Origin: Acidimicrobiia bacterium | GTDB lineage: Bacteria; Actinomycetota; Acidimicrobiia; Acidimicrobiales; Acidimicrobilacustridaceae | DNA: 12,561 bases | Assembly: GCA_018882825.1 (NCBI GenBank) | Contig: VERC01000043.1 | Location: 1 to 12,561 of the forward strand | Direction of reading: 5' to 3' | Translations under genes and position numbers: made by a program | The notes under the pieces: generated by a model | Databases searched by the model: none | The model's input: the letters and a program-made list of their open reading frames with translations, nothing else | Told to the model about the DNA's origin: nothing | Shown: piece after piece, positions 1 to 11,061 of the stretch | Layout: every line of letters starts with the position of its first letter | How positions within the stretch are numbered: the first letter of the stretch is position 1

Positions 1-866
1 GTTCACCGGTGAACATCTCGGGGCGCTTCTACAACTTCGTCGCCTATGGCGTCACTCCGTCCGACGAACGCATCGATTTCGATCAGATGCGCGAGATCGC
101 GTTGCGCGAGCGGCCGCGCATGATCATCGCCGGCGCCACCGCCTACCCGCGCATCATCGATCCGGCGCCGATCCGCGAGATCGCCGACGAGGTCGGAGCA
201 CTGCTGATGTTCGACGCCGCGCACATCGCCGGGTTGATCGCCGGGGGAGTGCACCCGAATCCGGTGCCCTTCGCCGATGTCGTCACGTTCACCACGCACA
301 AGACGCTGCGCGGTCCCCGCGGCGGGTGCGTGCTGAGCACCGCCGAACTGGGACCGGCCATCGACAAGGCGATGTTCCCCGGCCTGCAGGGTGGGCCGCT
401 CGAACACGCCATCGCCGCCAAGGCCGTGGCCTTCCGTGAGGCCGCCGATCCCTCCTTCGGCGTCTACGCCGCGCAGATCGTCGCCAACTCGAGCGCGCTG
501 GCCGCGGCGCTGGCCGAGGAGGGGTTCCGCCTGGTCTCGGGCGGGTCCGACAACCATCTGTGCCTCGTCGACCTGCGCACCTTCGACGGCGAACTGACGG
601 GCAAGGAGGCCCAGGCGGTGCTCGACCGGGCCGGGATCACCCTCAACAAGAACACCATCCCGGACGATCCACGGTCACCGTTCGTGACCAGCGGGGTTCG
701 GATCGGCACACCGGCGGTCACCACCCAGGGCATGTCCGAGTCGGAGATGTCGCGGATCGCCGAACTGATCGCCCGGGCCCTACGTCACCGGGCCGACGAC
801 GCCGCAGTGGCCGACGTGCGGGCCGATGTGGCCGAGCTCTGCTCGAAGTTCACCCCCTACGACTGA
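1..866 (+). CDS. glyA: Serine hydroxymethyltransferase, 3' portion (5' end cut by window edge)
   Basis: This PLP enzyme interconverts serine plus tetrahydrofolate with glycine plus 5,10-methylene-THF, the main cytosolic source of one-carbon units. The reading frame is open from the left edge (first full codon at 3) and opens with [17 protein letters not shown], the family segment that follows the HG(S/A) motif, so about one third of the protein lies outside the window. The GTG at 9 is an internal valine codon, not a start. Visible signatures are [13 protein letters not shown], with the PLP-ring-contacting Asp and His, and [15 protein letters not shown], whose Lys is the Schiff-base residue. 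LNKNTIPDD and [16 protein letters not shown], typical of the C-terminal domain, follow. The TGA at 864-866 comes right after SKFTPYD, a normal C-terminus. The next gene begins 15 nt downstream, so the two are probably co-transcribed. glyA next to wecA and the atp operon is a familiar actinobacterial arrangement. Confidence 0.97.
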   Translation, partial: SPVNISGRFYNFVAYGVTPSDERIDFDQMREIALRERPRMIIAGATAYPRIIDPAPIREIADEVGALLMFDAAHIAGLIAGGVHPNPVPFADVVTFTTHKTLRGPRGGCVLSTAELGPAIDKAMFPGLQGGPLEHAIAAKAVAFREAADPSFGVYAAQIVANSSALAAALAEEGFRLVSGGSDNHLCLVDLRTFDGELTGKEAQAVLDRAGITLNKNTIPDDPRSPFVTSGVRIGTPAVTTQGMSESEMSRIAELIARALRHRADDAAVADVRADVAELCSKFTPYD

Positions 867-881
867 GACCGACGGGGGATC

Positions 882-2063
882 GTGCCGAGCATCGGTGCCT
901 ACGCGACGGTCCTGGCGGCGGTCGTCGCCACGACCTTCGCCAGCCTGTTCGCCATCCGACGGTTGGCCGTCCGCATCGGCGCCGTGGTCCGTCCCGATGA
1001 TCGGCACGTGCACGAGCGACCGACCCCCACGCTCGGTGGGCTGGCCATGGTCCTCGGCGTGCTGGTGGGCATGGGCGTGGCCCGACTCCTCGGCGCCTTC
1101 GACCCGGTGTTCGCCGGCAGCACCGAACCGGTGGGGGTCATCCTCGCCCTGGTGGTGATCGCCTTCGTCGGGATGATCGACGACCTCCGCGACGTGTCGG
1201 CCCCCGCCAAAATGGCGGGCATCGTGCTGGCGGCGTCGATCCTGGTCATCGCCGGGATCTCCATCCTCGTGCTGCGGGTGCCGTTCGCCGGGGTGTTCGT
1301 ACTGTCGAACGACTGGTCGTACCTGCTGTCGGTGGTGTGGGTGGTCGGACTGACCAACGCCATCAACCTGATCGACGGACTGGACGGTCTGGCCGCCGGG
1401 ATCGTGGCCATCGCCGCCGCCACCTTCTTCCTCTACGCCCGGGAGTTGGGCGCCGACGGTCTGCTGGTGGCGGGCAACATCGGTCCGCTGCTGGCCGTAC
1501 TCGTGCTGGGCGCCTGTCTCGGGTTCCTGCCCCACAACGTGCACCCGGCCCGCATCTTCATGGGCGACGTGGGCGCCCTGTCGCTGGGGCTGCTCATGGC
1601 GGCGTCGACCATGGTGGTCGGAGGGCGCACGGATCGGGCCTTCTCGGGCAACTCGTTCTTCTTCTTCGCCCCCCTCCTCATCCCCGTGGTGATCCTCGGG
1701 GTGCCGGTGGTCGACACCCTCTTCGCCATCATCCGTCGGGCCCGGTCCCGAACCGGCATCTCCAACGCCGACAAGGGGCATCTGCACCATCGACTGATGC
1801 GCCTCGGCCATGGCCACCGCCGCAGCGTGTTCATCCTGTGGACGTGGACGGCCCTGCTCAGTGGCTTCGTGCTGTGGCCCATCTACAGCGGATCGGGCGA
1901 CGGCATCGTCCCCTTCGGGATCGCGGCGATCCTGCTGTCGTTGTTCACCCTGTTCCACCCCGGACTGCGGATCGAACGGCGTCGGCACGCGGCCGACGAT
2001 GCTGCGGCGCCGGTGGCCGACGACACGCCGACGGAAGTTGCGGGAGAACCGCCCCGCGCCTAG
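882..2063 (+). CDS. wecA: WecA/TagO-family undecaprenyl-phosphate sugar-1-phosphate transferase
   Basis: This is a polytopic membrane enzyme of the MraY/WecA superfamily (393 aa). It transfers a sugar 1-phosphate, usually GlcNAc-1-P from UDP-GlcNAc, to undecaprenyl (or decaprenyl) phosphate. That is the first membrane step in making cell-wall linkers, arabinogalactan or other surface glycans. Family motifs are in order: the acidic pair in GMIDDLRD (D100, D101, D104), NAINLIDGLDGL at 159-170, the catalytic-loop motif IFMGDVG at 225-231, and the His-rich cytoplasmic loop GHLHHRLMRLGHGHRR at about 299-314, which separates the WecA/TagO branch from MraY. Roughly ten or eleven hydrophobic helices are visible. 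The C-terminal ~30 residues are Ala/Asp/Pro-rich and look disordered. The GTG start at 882 follows a GGGGGA Shine-Dalgarno-like run at 874-879. The exact sugar donor cannot be told from sequence. In Mycobacterium the equivalent gene (Rv1302, rfe) also lies directly upstream of the atp operon. Confidence 0.92.
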   Translation: MPSIGAYATVLAAVVATTFASLFAIRRLAVRIGAVVRPDDRHVHERPTPTLGGLAMVLGVLVGMGVARLLGAFDPVFAGSTEPVGVILALVVIAFVGMIDDLRDVSAPAKMAGIVLAASILVIAGISILVLRVPFAGVFVLSNDWSYLLSVVWVVGLTNAINLIDGLDGLAAGIVAIAAATFFLYARELGADGLLVAGNIGPLLAVLVLGACLGFLPHNVHPARIFMGDVGALSLGLLMAASTMVVGGRTDRAFSGNSFFFFAPLLIPVVILGVPVVDTLFAIIRRARSRTGISNADKGHLHHRLMRLGHGHRRSVFILWTWTALLSGFVLWPIYSGSGDGIVPFGIAAILLSLFTLFHPGLRIERRRHAADDAAAPVADDTPTEVAGEPPRA

Positions 2064-2155
2064 TTTGTGCTCCGCTTCACAAGGACGTCGGCACAGGGGC
2101 CGTCCGGGTGAGGGGCTCGTGCCCCGACGACCGCGGCCCGGATGTCGACCGAGAC

Positions 2156-2425
2156 ATGACAGGGCCGCCACCGGTGGGATCGAGCGACAAGCGCGAGTTC
2201 AACGAGTCGATGAACCGCTCGACCGGCGCGTACGAACTCGTCTTCTCGCCGCTCATCATGGCGCTCATCGGCTTCGGTCTCGACAAGTTGTTCGGCACGC
2301 TGCCGATCCTGACCATCACCTTCGGCGTGCTGGCGCTGGTCGGGGTCGTGGTCAAGATCGTGTTCCAGTACCGGGCCGAGATGGAACAGCTCGAGCGCGA
2401 CGCACCGTGGGCGCGGACCCGATGA
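2156..2425 (+). CDS. atpZ: AtpZ/AtpI-family small membrane protein
   Basis: This 89-residue protein has two hydrophobic helices (about 23-42 and 46-66) and the AtpZ-type pattern GFGLDKLFGTLP between them, where the G-x-x-LDxxFGT-P stretch is the recognisable part. It ends in a basic/acidic cytoplasmic tail. AtpZ-type proteins are encoded with AtpI at the head of atp operons; proposed roles are helping c-ring assembly and Mg2+/Ca2+ transport. The start is uncertain. The ATG at 2156 has no good Shine-Dalgarno. An in-frame GTG at 2108 would add 16 residues and has AGGGG at 2095-2099, eight nt upstream. A small hairpin (GGGGC 2112-2116, loop TCGT, GCCCC 2121-2125) lies between the two candidates. 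The stop overlaps the atpI start (ATGA), implying translational coupling. The 92-nt gap after wecA is where an atp operon promoter might be expected, but no clear -35/-10 pair is visible. Confidence 0.82.
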   Translation: MTGPPPVGSSDKREFNESMNRSTGAYELVFSPLIMALIGFGLDKLFGTLPILTITFGVLALVGVVVKIVFQYRAEMEQLERDAPWARTR

Positions 2426-2867
2426 TGCTCACCCCGTCACCGTCGATGGTCGAGGGGCCGGCGCCGGAAGCCGTCATCGCCCGTGACATCGCCCGACGGG
2501 CCGCCATCGTCGCTCCGTTGTTCCTGCTCGTGGCCGGACTCATCTGGGGCGTCGACGGTGCGCTTTCGGCCGGCTACGGCCTGGCCATCGTCGTGTGCAA
2601 CTTCGCCCTCGCCGCCGGACTGCTCGCCTGGTCGGCCCGCATCTCGGCCGGCCTGATGATGGCCACTGCGCTCTTCGGGTACCTCATCCGACTGGCGCTG
2701 ATCTTCGTGGCCATCTGGGTGGTGCGCGACGCCTCGTGGGTCGTGCTCCTCCCCCTCGGTCTCACCATCATCATCGCCCATCTCGGTCTGCTGTTCTGGG
2801 AGATGCGGTACATCTCCGCATCCCTCGCCTTCCCGGCCCTCAAGCCCACCAAGGAGTCGACGTCAAA

Positions 2868-2871
<4 letters not shown>
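2422..2871 (+). CDS. atpI: ATP synthase protein I (AtpI)
   Basis: This 149-aa protein has four hydrophobic segments (about 27-46, 51-70, 76-100 and 105-124), matching the ATP synthase I family architecture. AtpI is a non-structural assembly factor: in several bacteria it assists c-ring oligomerisation, and with AtpZ it has been linked to divalent-cation uptake. Sequence conservation in this family is low, so the call rests mainly on topology, size and position immediately before atpB. The ATG at 2422 overlaps the previous stop (ATGA). The TGA at 2869-2871 overlaps the GTG start of atpB (GTGA). The cluster atpZ-atpI-atpB is therefore probably translated as a coupled unit. Confidence 0.82.
2851..2870 (+). 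promoter_or_regulatory. Ribosome binding site deciding the atpB GTG start
   Basis: AAGGAG at 2851-2856 lies 11 nt upstream of GTG 2868, inside the last codons of atpI. It makes GTG 2868 the preferred start of the a subunit over the open frame that continues far upstream in antisense-like arginine-rich sequence. The start then overlaps the atpI stop. Confidence 0.7.
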
Positions 2872-4014
<1,143 letters not shown>

Positions 4015-4033
4015 TCCTCCGGGTGGTGCGTCC

Positions 4034-4062
4034 GTCCTCCCCCGCCCCGAGCGGGGGAGGGC
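4034..4062 (+). promoter_or_regulatory. Strong intercistronic hairpin after atpE
   Basis: A 12-bp stem (4034-4045 with 4051-4062, containing one G-U pair at 4035/4061) closes a 5-nt loop CCCGA. It starts 19 nt after the atpE stop. Nearly all pairs are G-C, so it should be very stable. There is no following T-run, so an efficient intrinsic terminator is unlikely. It more plausibly protects the 3' end of a processed atpB-atpE transcript or partially attenuates transcription into the stator and F1 genes. Confidence 0.7.
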
Positions 4063-4113
4063 CCGACACCCGGTTCGTTCCCGATCGACTCCGACCATCC
4101 CAAGGAGTTCGCA

Positions 4114-4671
4114 GTGCTGGCATATGTGCTCGCCGAGACGGCAGCCTCCGACGTGACCGAGGCTGCGGCCGAGGCCGCGAACAACCCCATCCTCCCGACC
4201 GTCAACGAGATGTTCTGGACGCTGGTGTTCTTCGCCATCCTCTGGGCGCTCATGAAGTTCGTGCTCCTGCCCCCGATCATGCGGGGCTTCGAGGCGCGTG
4301 CCGCCAAGCTCCGCGAGGACGAGGGTGCCGCCGAGGCAGCCGAACTGGCGGCCACCGAGCGTGTGCGCGAGTACGAGGCCGGTCTGGCCGGCGCCCGCTC
4401 CGAGGCAGTGGCCGTCATCGAGGCGGCCCGCGCCGAGGGTGATGCCCAGCGCCGCGAGGTGGTGGGCGCGGCGGAGGCCGAGGTGGCATCGCTGCGAGCG
4501 GCGGCCGCCGAGGAGATCGCCGGGGCCAAGGTCCGGGCCCGGGCCGAACTGTCCGGGAACATCACCGACATCGCCGTGGGTGCGGCCTCGGTCGTGCTCG
4601 AGAAGCAGGTCGACCGCGCCAGCTCGTCCCGGGTGGTCGACGACTACGTCGCCGGCCAGGGCCGGAACTGA
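4114..4671 (+). CDS. atpF': F1Fo ATP synthase subunit b' (first of two b-type subunits)
   Basis: This 185-aa protein has an N-terminal acidic/alanine-rich segment (1-24), one transmembrane helix (about 33-54, starting TVNEMFWTLVFF), and a long Ala/Glu/Arg-rich coiled coil to about residue 150. This is the layout of a peripheral-stalk b subunit. It precedes a second, clearly different b gene. The order c-b'-b-delta matches cyanobacteria and alphaproteobacteria, where b' and b form a heterodimer, so b' is assigned to this gene. The alternative assignment (this one b, the next b') cannot be excluded. The GTG start at 4114 follows AAGGAG at 4102-4107. The 99-nt upstream spacer carries the atpE hairpin. 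Confidence 0.9.
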   Translation: MLAYVLAETAASDVTEAAAEAANNPILPTVNEMFWTLVFFAILWALMKFVLLPPIMRGFEARAAKLREDEGAAEAAELAATERVREYEAGLAGARSEAVAVIEAARAEGDAQRREVVGAAEAEVASLRAAAAEEIAGAKVRARAELSGNITDIAVGAASVVLEKQVDRASSSRVVDDYVAGQGRN

Positions 4672-4682
4672 GAGGAACTCCG

Positions 4683-5216
4683 ATGAACGCAGCCCTCCTC
4701 TTCGCCTCCGAGGCCAAGAACCAGATCATCCTCCCCGGTGACATCAACGAGGTCATCTGGGGCTCGATCGGCTTCCTCGTGGTCTTCACCCTGATCGTCT
4801 GGAAGGGCGGTCCGGCCATCAAGGCCATGTGGAACGGGCGCATCGAGAAGATCGCCACCGAACTCGATTCGGCGGCCGCCGCCCGCGCCGCCGCCGAGGC
4901 CAAGCTGGCCGAGGTCGAGTCGAACATCGCCAACGCCGATGCCGAGCGTCAGCGCATCGTGGCCGCGGCCCGCACCGACGCCGAGACGGTCCGAGCCCAG
5001 ATCATCGCCCGGGCCGGTACCGATGCCGCCGACATCCGGGCCCGGGGCGCGGCCGACGTCGAGGCGGCCAAGTCACAGGCCACCTCCGACCTGCAGGCCG
5101 AGATCGGCGCGTTGGCCATCGGGGCGGCCGAGCAGGTCGTGACCGCGAGCCTCGACGCCTCGACGCAGTCCGAACTGATCGACAAGTACATCGCCAACGT
5201 GGGAGCGCGTTCATGA
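4683..5216 (+). CDS. atpF: F1Fo ATP synthase subunit b
   Basis: This 177-aa second b-type stator subunit has a short N-terminus with ILPGDINEVIWG, one membrane helix (about 22-41), then a heptad-rich coiled coil (about 50-150) and a C-terminal segment SELIDKYIANVG expected to contact delta. The pattern is that of a normal bacterial b protein and shows no fused delta domain, unlike mycobacteria. It lies 11 nt after b', with GAGGA just upstream of ATG 4683. Its stop overlaps the atpH start (ATGA). With the preceding gene it should form a b/b' heterodimeric stalk. Confidence 0.94.
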   Translation: MNAALLFASEAKNQIILPGDINEVIWGSIGFLVVFTLIVWKGGPAIKAMWNGRIEKIATELDSAAAARAAAEAKLAEVESNIANADAERQRIVAAARTDAETVRAQIIARAGTDAADIRARGAADVEAAKSQATSDLQAEIGALAIGAAEQVVTASLDASTQSELIDKYIANVGARS

Positions 5217-5737
5217 GCGACCGCATCGATCTCTACGCCGACGCGTTCCTCGCCCTCATCCGGGCGGAGGGGAGCGGCAACGAGGTCCTCGACGAACTCT
5301 TCCGCATCTCGCGGACGATCGACGGCAACGACGAGTTGCGCAACGCCCTCAGCGATCCGCGCATCGAGGCCGCCCGTCGCACCCAGATCGTGCAGGACCT
5401 GCTCGACGGGAAGGCCCATGCCCTCACCATCTCGTTGGTGGGCACCGTCGTCACCAACGGTCGGGTGCGCGAGTTGTCCTCCATCGTCGACCGACTCCTG
5501 GCCGCCAACGCGGCCAGCGGTGGCCGCGTCGTGGCCCAGGTCCGGTCCGCCGTGGCCCTCTCCGAGGACCAGACGACGCGTCTCGCCGCGGCGCTGACCA
5601 AGAGCACCGGCCGCGAGGTCGAGGTGATCGTCGACGTCGACCCGAGCGTGCTCGGTGGGCTCGTCACCCAGATCGGCGACACCGTCATCGACGGTTCCGT
5701 GCGCCATCGCCTGTCCCAACTCCGTGAGTCGTTCTGA
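5213..5737 (+). CDS. atpH: F1Fo ATP synthase subunit delta
   Basis: Delta (174 aa; OSCP homologue) caps the F1 head and links it to the b/b' stalk. The N-terminal half is an all-helical domain ([13 protein letters not shown] near the start), matching the YAxALF region of the family. The C-terminal half ends in [20 protein letters not shown] followed by S-x-RHRLSQL, the diagnostic delta/OSCP C-terminal signature with the double glycine. Length is typical (170-180 aa). ATG 5213 overlaps the atpF stop and GGGAGC at 5201-5206 serves as ribosome binding site. A longer reading frame upstream in this phase is arginine-rich shadow of atpF and was not used. Confidence 0.96.
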   Translation: MSDRIDLYADAFLALIRAEGSGNEVLDELFRISRTIDGNDELRNALSDPRIEAARRTQIVQDLLDGKAHALTISLVGTVVTNGRVRELSSIVDRLLAANAASGGRVVAQVRSAVALSEDQTTRLAAALTKSTGREVEVIVDVDPSVLGGLVTQIGDTVIDGSVRHRLSQLRESF

Positions 5738-5754
5738 GACCAGAGGAACCTGAA

Positions 5755-7302
<1,548 letters not shown>

Positions 7303-7304
7303 CG

Positions 7305-8282
7305 ATGGCTGGAGGACAGGAGCGGATCCTTCGTCGACGCATCAAGAGCGTCGAGTCCACGAAGAAGATCACGCGCGCCATGGAACTGATCGCCGCCACC
7401 CGCGTCGTGAAGGCCCAGGAGCGTGCCGCTGCTGCGCGTCCCTACAGCGACGAGATCACCGCCGTCATCATCGACCTGCTCCGGGCCGGCGCGGCCAAGG
7501 AGCATCCGTTGCTGCGCGAGAACCCCGATGCCCGCACGGCGGCCTTCGTGGTGATCACCTCCGACCGGGGCATGTGCGGTGGTTACAACACCAACGTGCT
7601 GCGCATCGCCGAGCGGGCGATCGAGGCGGTGCGGGCCGAGGGACGTCCGTACACGATCATCGCCGTCGGCAAGAAGGCGCAGAAGCACTTCCGCTTCCGC
7701 AACATGCCCGTCGATGTCGCCTTCGAGGGCGTCACCGACCAGCCCCTCTACGACAACGCCCGCGACATCGCCCGGGCCGTGCGCGACCGCTACCAGTCGG
7801 GGGAGTTGGCCTCGGTCGACCTCGGCTACACGCGGTTCCTGTCGGCCGGCTCACAGCAGGCCGTGCTGCGTCGGTTCCTCCCCCTCGAGGTGCCGGAGGT
7901 CGACCCCGACGCCGGTCCGACCGCCGATCTCGAGTACGAGCCGTCGCCCACGGGGATCCTCAACGAGATCCTGCCCCGGTACCTCGAGTCGCGGCTGTTC
8001 TCGGCCCTGCTCGATGCCTCGGCCTCCGAGCACGCGTCGCGACAGCGGGCCATGTCGGCGGCCACCGAGAACGCCGAGGATCTCAAGATCACCCTCAGCC
8101 GGATCATGAACCGGGCCCGTCAGGACGCCATCACCACCGAGATCATGGAGATCGTGGGTGGTGCCGAGGCGCTGTCGGCCGACACCACGTCGAAGGGTGA
8201 ACTCATCCCCTCGATGCTGGAGCCCGCCCACGCCTTCCCCTCCAACCTCGACCCCACCGACCATTCGCGCTCGATCCACTGA
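7305..8282 (+). CDS. atpG: F1Fo ATP synthase subunit gamma with C-terminal extension
   Basis: Gamma (325 aa) is the central rotor shaft. The N-terminal helix contains RRRIKSVESTKKITRAME (about 10-27), the Rossmann-like middle has VITSDRGMCGGYN (83-95), and the C-terminal signature ITTEIMEIVGGAEAL ends at residue 290. Gamma normally stops at or within a few residues of this point; E. coli gamma is 287 aa. Here 35 more residues follow (nt 8175-8279), rich in Ser, Pro, Asp and His. These codons keep the strong G/C third-position bias, so they look like genuine coding sequence rather than a missed stop. In the known structure the gamma C-terminus lies at the top of the alpha/beta crown near delta, so the tail would emerge there. 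The gene starts 2 nt after atpA and is followed by a 42-nt gap with AGGAG for atpD. Confidence 0.96.
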   Translation: MAGGQERILRRRIKSVESTKKITRAMELIAATRVVKAQERAAAARPYSDEITAVIIDLLRAGAAKEHPLLRENPDARTAAFVVITSDRGMCGGYNTNVLRIAERAIEAVRAEGRPYTIIAVGKKAQKHFRFRNMPVDVAFEGVTDQPLYDNARDIARAVRDRYQSGELASVDLGYTRFLSAGSQQAVLRRFLPLEVPEVDPDAGPTADLEYEPSPTGILNEILPRYLESRLFSALLDASASEHASRQRAMSAATENAEDLKITLSRIMNRARQDAITTEIMEIVGGAEALSADTTSKGELIPSMLEPAHAFPSNLDPTDHSRSIH

Positions 8283-9760
<1,478 letters not shown>

Positions 9761-9761
<1 letters not shown>

Positions 9762-10189
9762 TGTCATCCGAGACCACCGGCTTTCGTGTCGAAGTGGTCT
9801 CGCCCGAGCGCGTCGTGTACTCGGGTGAGGCCTCACAGGTCATCACCCGCACCCTTGGTGGGGGAGAGATCGCATTTCTCCCCGGACACGTCTCGTTCCT
9901 CGGTGCCCTCGTGGAAAACCACACGCGCATCTACCAGGCCGACGGCAAGGTCGTCGACGCCGCGGTGCATGGTGGTTTCGTCGAGGTGTCGGGTACCACG
10001 GTGACAATCCTCTCCGACGGTGCCGAACTGGCGAGCGACATCGACGTCGATCGCGCGCGTCGCGCCAAGGAGCGTGCCGAAGAGCATCTCCGCGGTGAAC
10101 ACGACGCCGAAACCGAAGGCGCCCTGCGCCGCGCACACGCGCGGCTTTCGGCGGCCGGCGGTTTGACCGGTGCAAACGTCGGCCACTAG
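9761..10189 (+). CDS. atpC: F1Fo ATP synthase subunit epsilon
   Basis: Epsilon (142 aa) binds gamma and the c-ring and can regulate ATP hydrolysis through its C-terminal helices. The N-terminal beta-sandwich (about 1-88) contains GGGEIAFLPGHVSFLGAL, matching the family GxxGxLPxHxPLL region. A complete C-terminal two-helix domain follows (about 93-135, DVDRARRAKERAEEHL and EGALRRAHARLSAAG), so the inhibitory arm is present. ATG 9761 shares one base with the atpD stop (TGATG). GAA codons are frequent (for example 9790, 9913 and 10080), as in the 3' part of atpD. The last structural gene of the ATP synthase set ends with TAG at 10187. Confidence 0.95.
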
Positions 10190-10193
10190 GACA

Positions 10194-10964
10194 ATGTCCT
10201 CTTTGCCGTTCCGGCGGGCGCTGGTCACCGGTGCATCGGCGGGTATCGGTGAACGATTTGCCGTCATCCTCGGCGAGGCCGGTGTGCCGTGTGTCGTGGT
10301 TGCTCGTCGTGGAGACCGGCTGCGCGAGCTCGCCAACCGTTACGAAGGCTTCGAGGTGCTCGAAGCTGATCTGCAAGACGACAACGGCATCAAGGCCGTG
10401 GCCAATCGCATCGCGTCAACGACCGACCCCGTCGACCTGCTCGTCAACAACGCGGGCTTCGGCACCAGCGGTCCGTTCCACGAGACCGAGGTCGAACGTG
10501 CCACCGGACAAATCGACCTGAACGTGAAGGCTCTCGTCGCGCTGACGCACGGGGCGGTCAACACTTTCCGTGCGCGCGGCGGTGGATACATTCTCAACGT
10601 GTCGAGCGTGGCGAGCTTCCAGGCCAGCCCGAACATGGCCGTGTATGCCGCAACGAAGAGCTTCGTCACCAGTTTCACCGAGGCCGTGCACGAAGAAAAC
10701 CGAACGTTTGGTGTGAAAGTGAGCGCGCTGTGTCCCGGCTTCGTCGCCACCGAGTTTCAAGCGGTGTCGGGCGGGGCCGATCGTTTCACGCGCACGCCAC
10801 GCATCCTCTGGCTGAACGCCGACAAAGTGGCTCGCGCGGGTCTCGATGGAGTCGCAAAGAACCGTGCAATCGTGGTGCCCGGCTGGCAATACGCGTCCCT
10901 GCCTGTGCTCGCAAAGCTGACGCCGCGCCTCGTCTTGCGTCGCATTGCGGGCAAAATCGTCTAG
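10194..10964 (+). CDS. Short-chain dehydrogenase/reductase (classical SDR)
   Basis: This is an NAD(P)-dependent oxidoreductase of the classical SDR family (256 aa from ATG 10194). The Rossmann cofactor motif TGASAGIG is at 12-19, and VVVARRGDRL at 33-42 ends beta-2 with Arg residues that suggest NADPH preference. D59 sits in LEADLQDD, NNAG at 85-88, the catalytic-tetrad Asn at N110, Ser at about S138 (NVSSVASF), and YAATK gives Y151 and K155. PGFVATEF follows as usual. The substrate cannot be predicted. The C-terminus (LPVLAKLTPRLVLRRIAGK) is hydrophobic/basic, as in SDRs that associate with membranes or lipids. It begins 4 nt after atpC, so it is likely read through from the atp operon. An in-frame GTG at 10170 inside atpC would add 8 residues but has no better ribosome binding site. 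Confidence 0.93.
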   Translation: MSSLPFRRALVTGASAGIGERFAVILGEAGVPCVVVARRGDRLRELANRYEGFEVLEADLQDDNGIKAVANRIASTTDPVDLLVNNAGFGTSGPFHETEVERATGQIDLNVKALVALTHGAVNTFRARGGGYILNVSSVASFQASPNMAVYAATKSFVTSFTEAVHEENRTFGVKVSALCPGFVATEFQAVSGGADRFTRTPRILWLNADKVARAGLDGVAKNRAIVVPGWQYASLPVLAKLTPRLVLRRIAGKIV

Positions 10965-11000
10965 GGCGTTCTGGCGAAGAGGATTTCGCGTTCCAAGGAC

Positions 11001-11025
11001 AACATGAACTTGTGACAAATGTTCA
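11001..11025. promoter_or_regulatory. Overlapping inverted repeats upstream of the LuxR-type gene (candidate operator)
   Basis: Three nested or overlapping inverted repeats lie here: AACAT (11001-11005) with ATGTT (11019-11023), TGAAC (11005-11009) with GTTCA (11021-11025), and the odd palindrome TTGT-G-ACAA (11010-11018). The site ends 36 nt before the GTG of the regulator, a suitable place for an operator or activator site, possibly for autoregulation. No confident -35/-10 pair was identified. TTAGAA at 11049-11054 is the closest to a -10 element and would give a nearly leaderless transcript. Confidence 0.35.
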
Positions 11026-11061
11026 GCGTCGCTGTCGTGGCTTCTGGGTTAGAACAATTCC

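Noticed and set aside
9..11. GTG at position 9 as start of glyA
   Set aside because: The conserved family sequence (SPV...) continues upstream in frame; the gene is simply cut by the window edge.
780..2171. 463-codon open frame on the - strand opposite wecA
   Set aside because: The translation is dominated by His/Asp/Gly/Arg repeats, as expected for the antisense of GC-rich membrane-protein codons. The + strand has clear WecA motifs.
10974..10989. Terminator hairpin after the SDR gene (GCGAA / TTCGC)
   Set aside because: Only a 5-bp stem with a 6-nt loop and no T-run; too weak to call a terminator.
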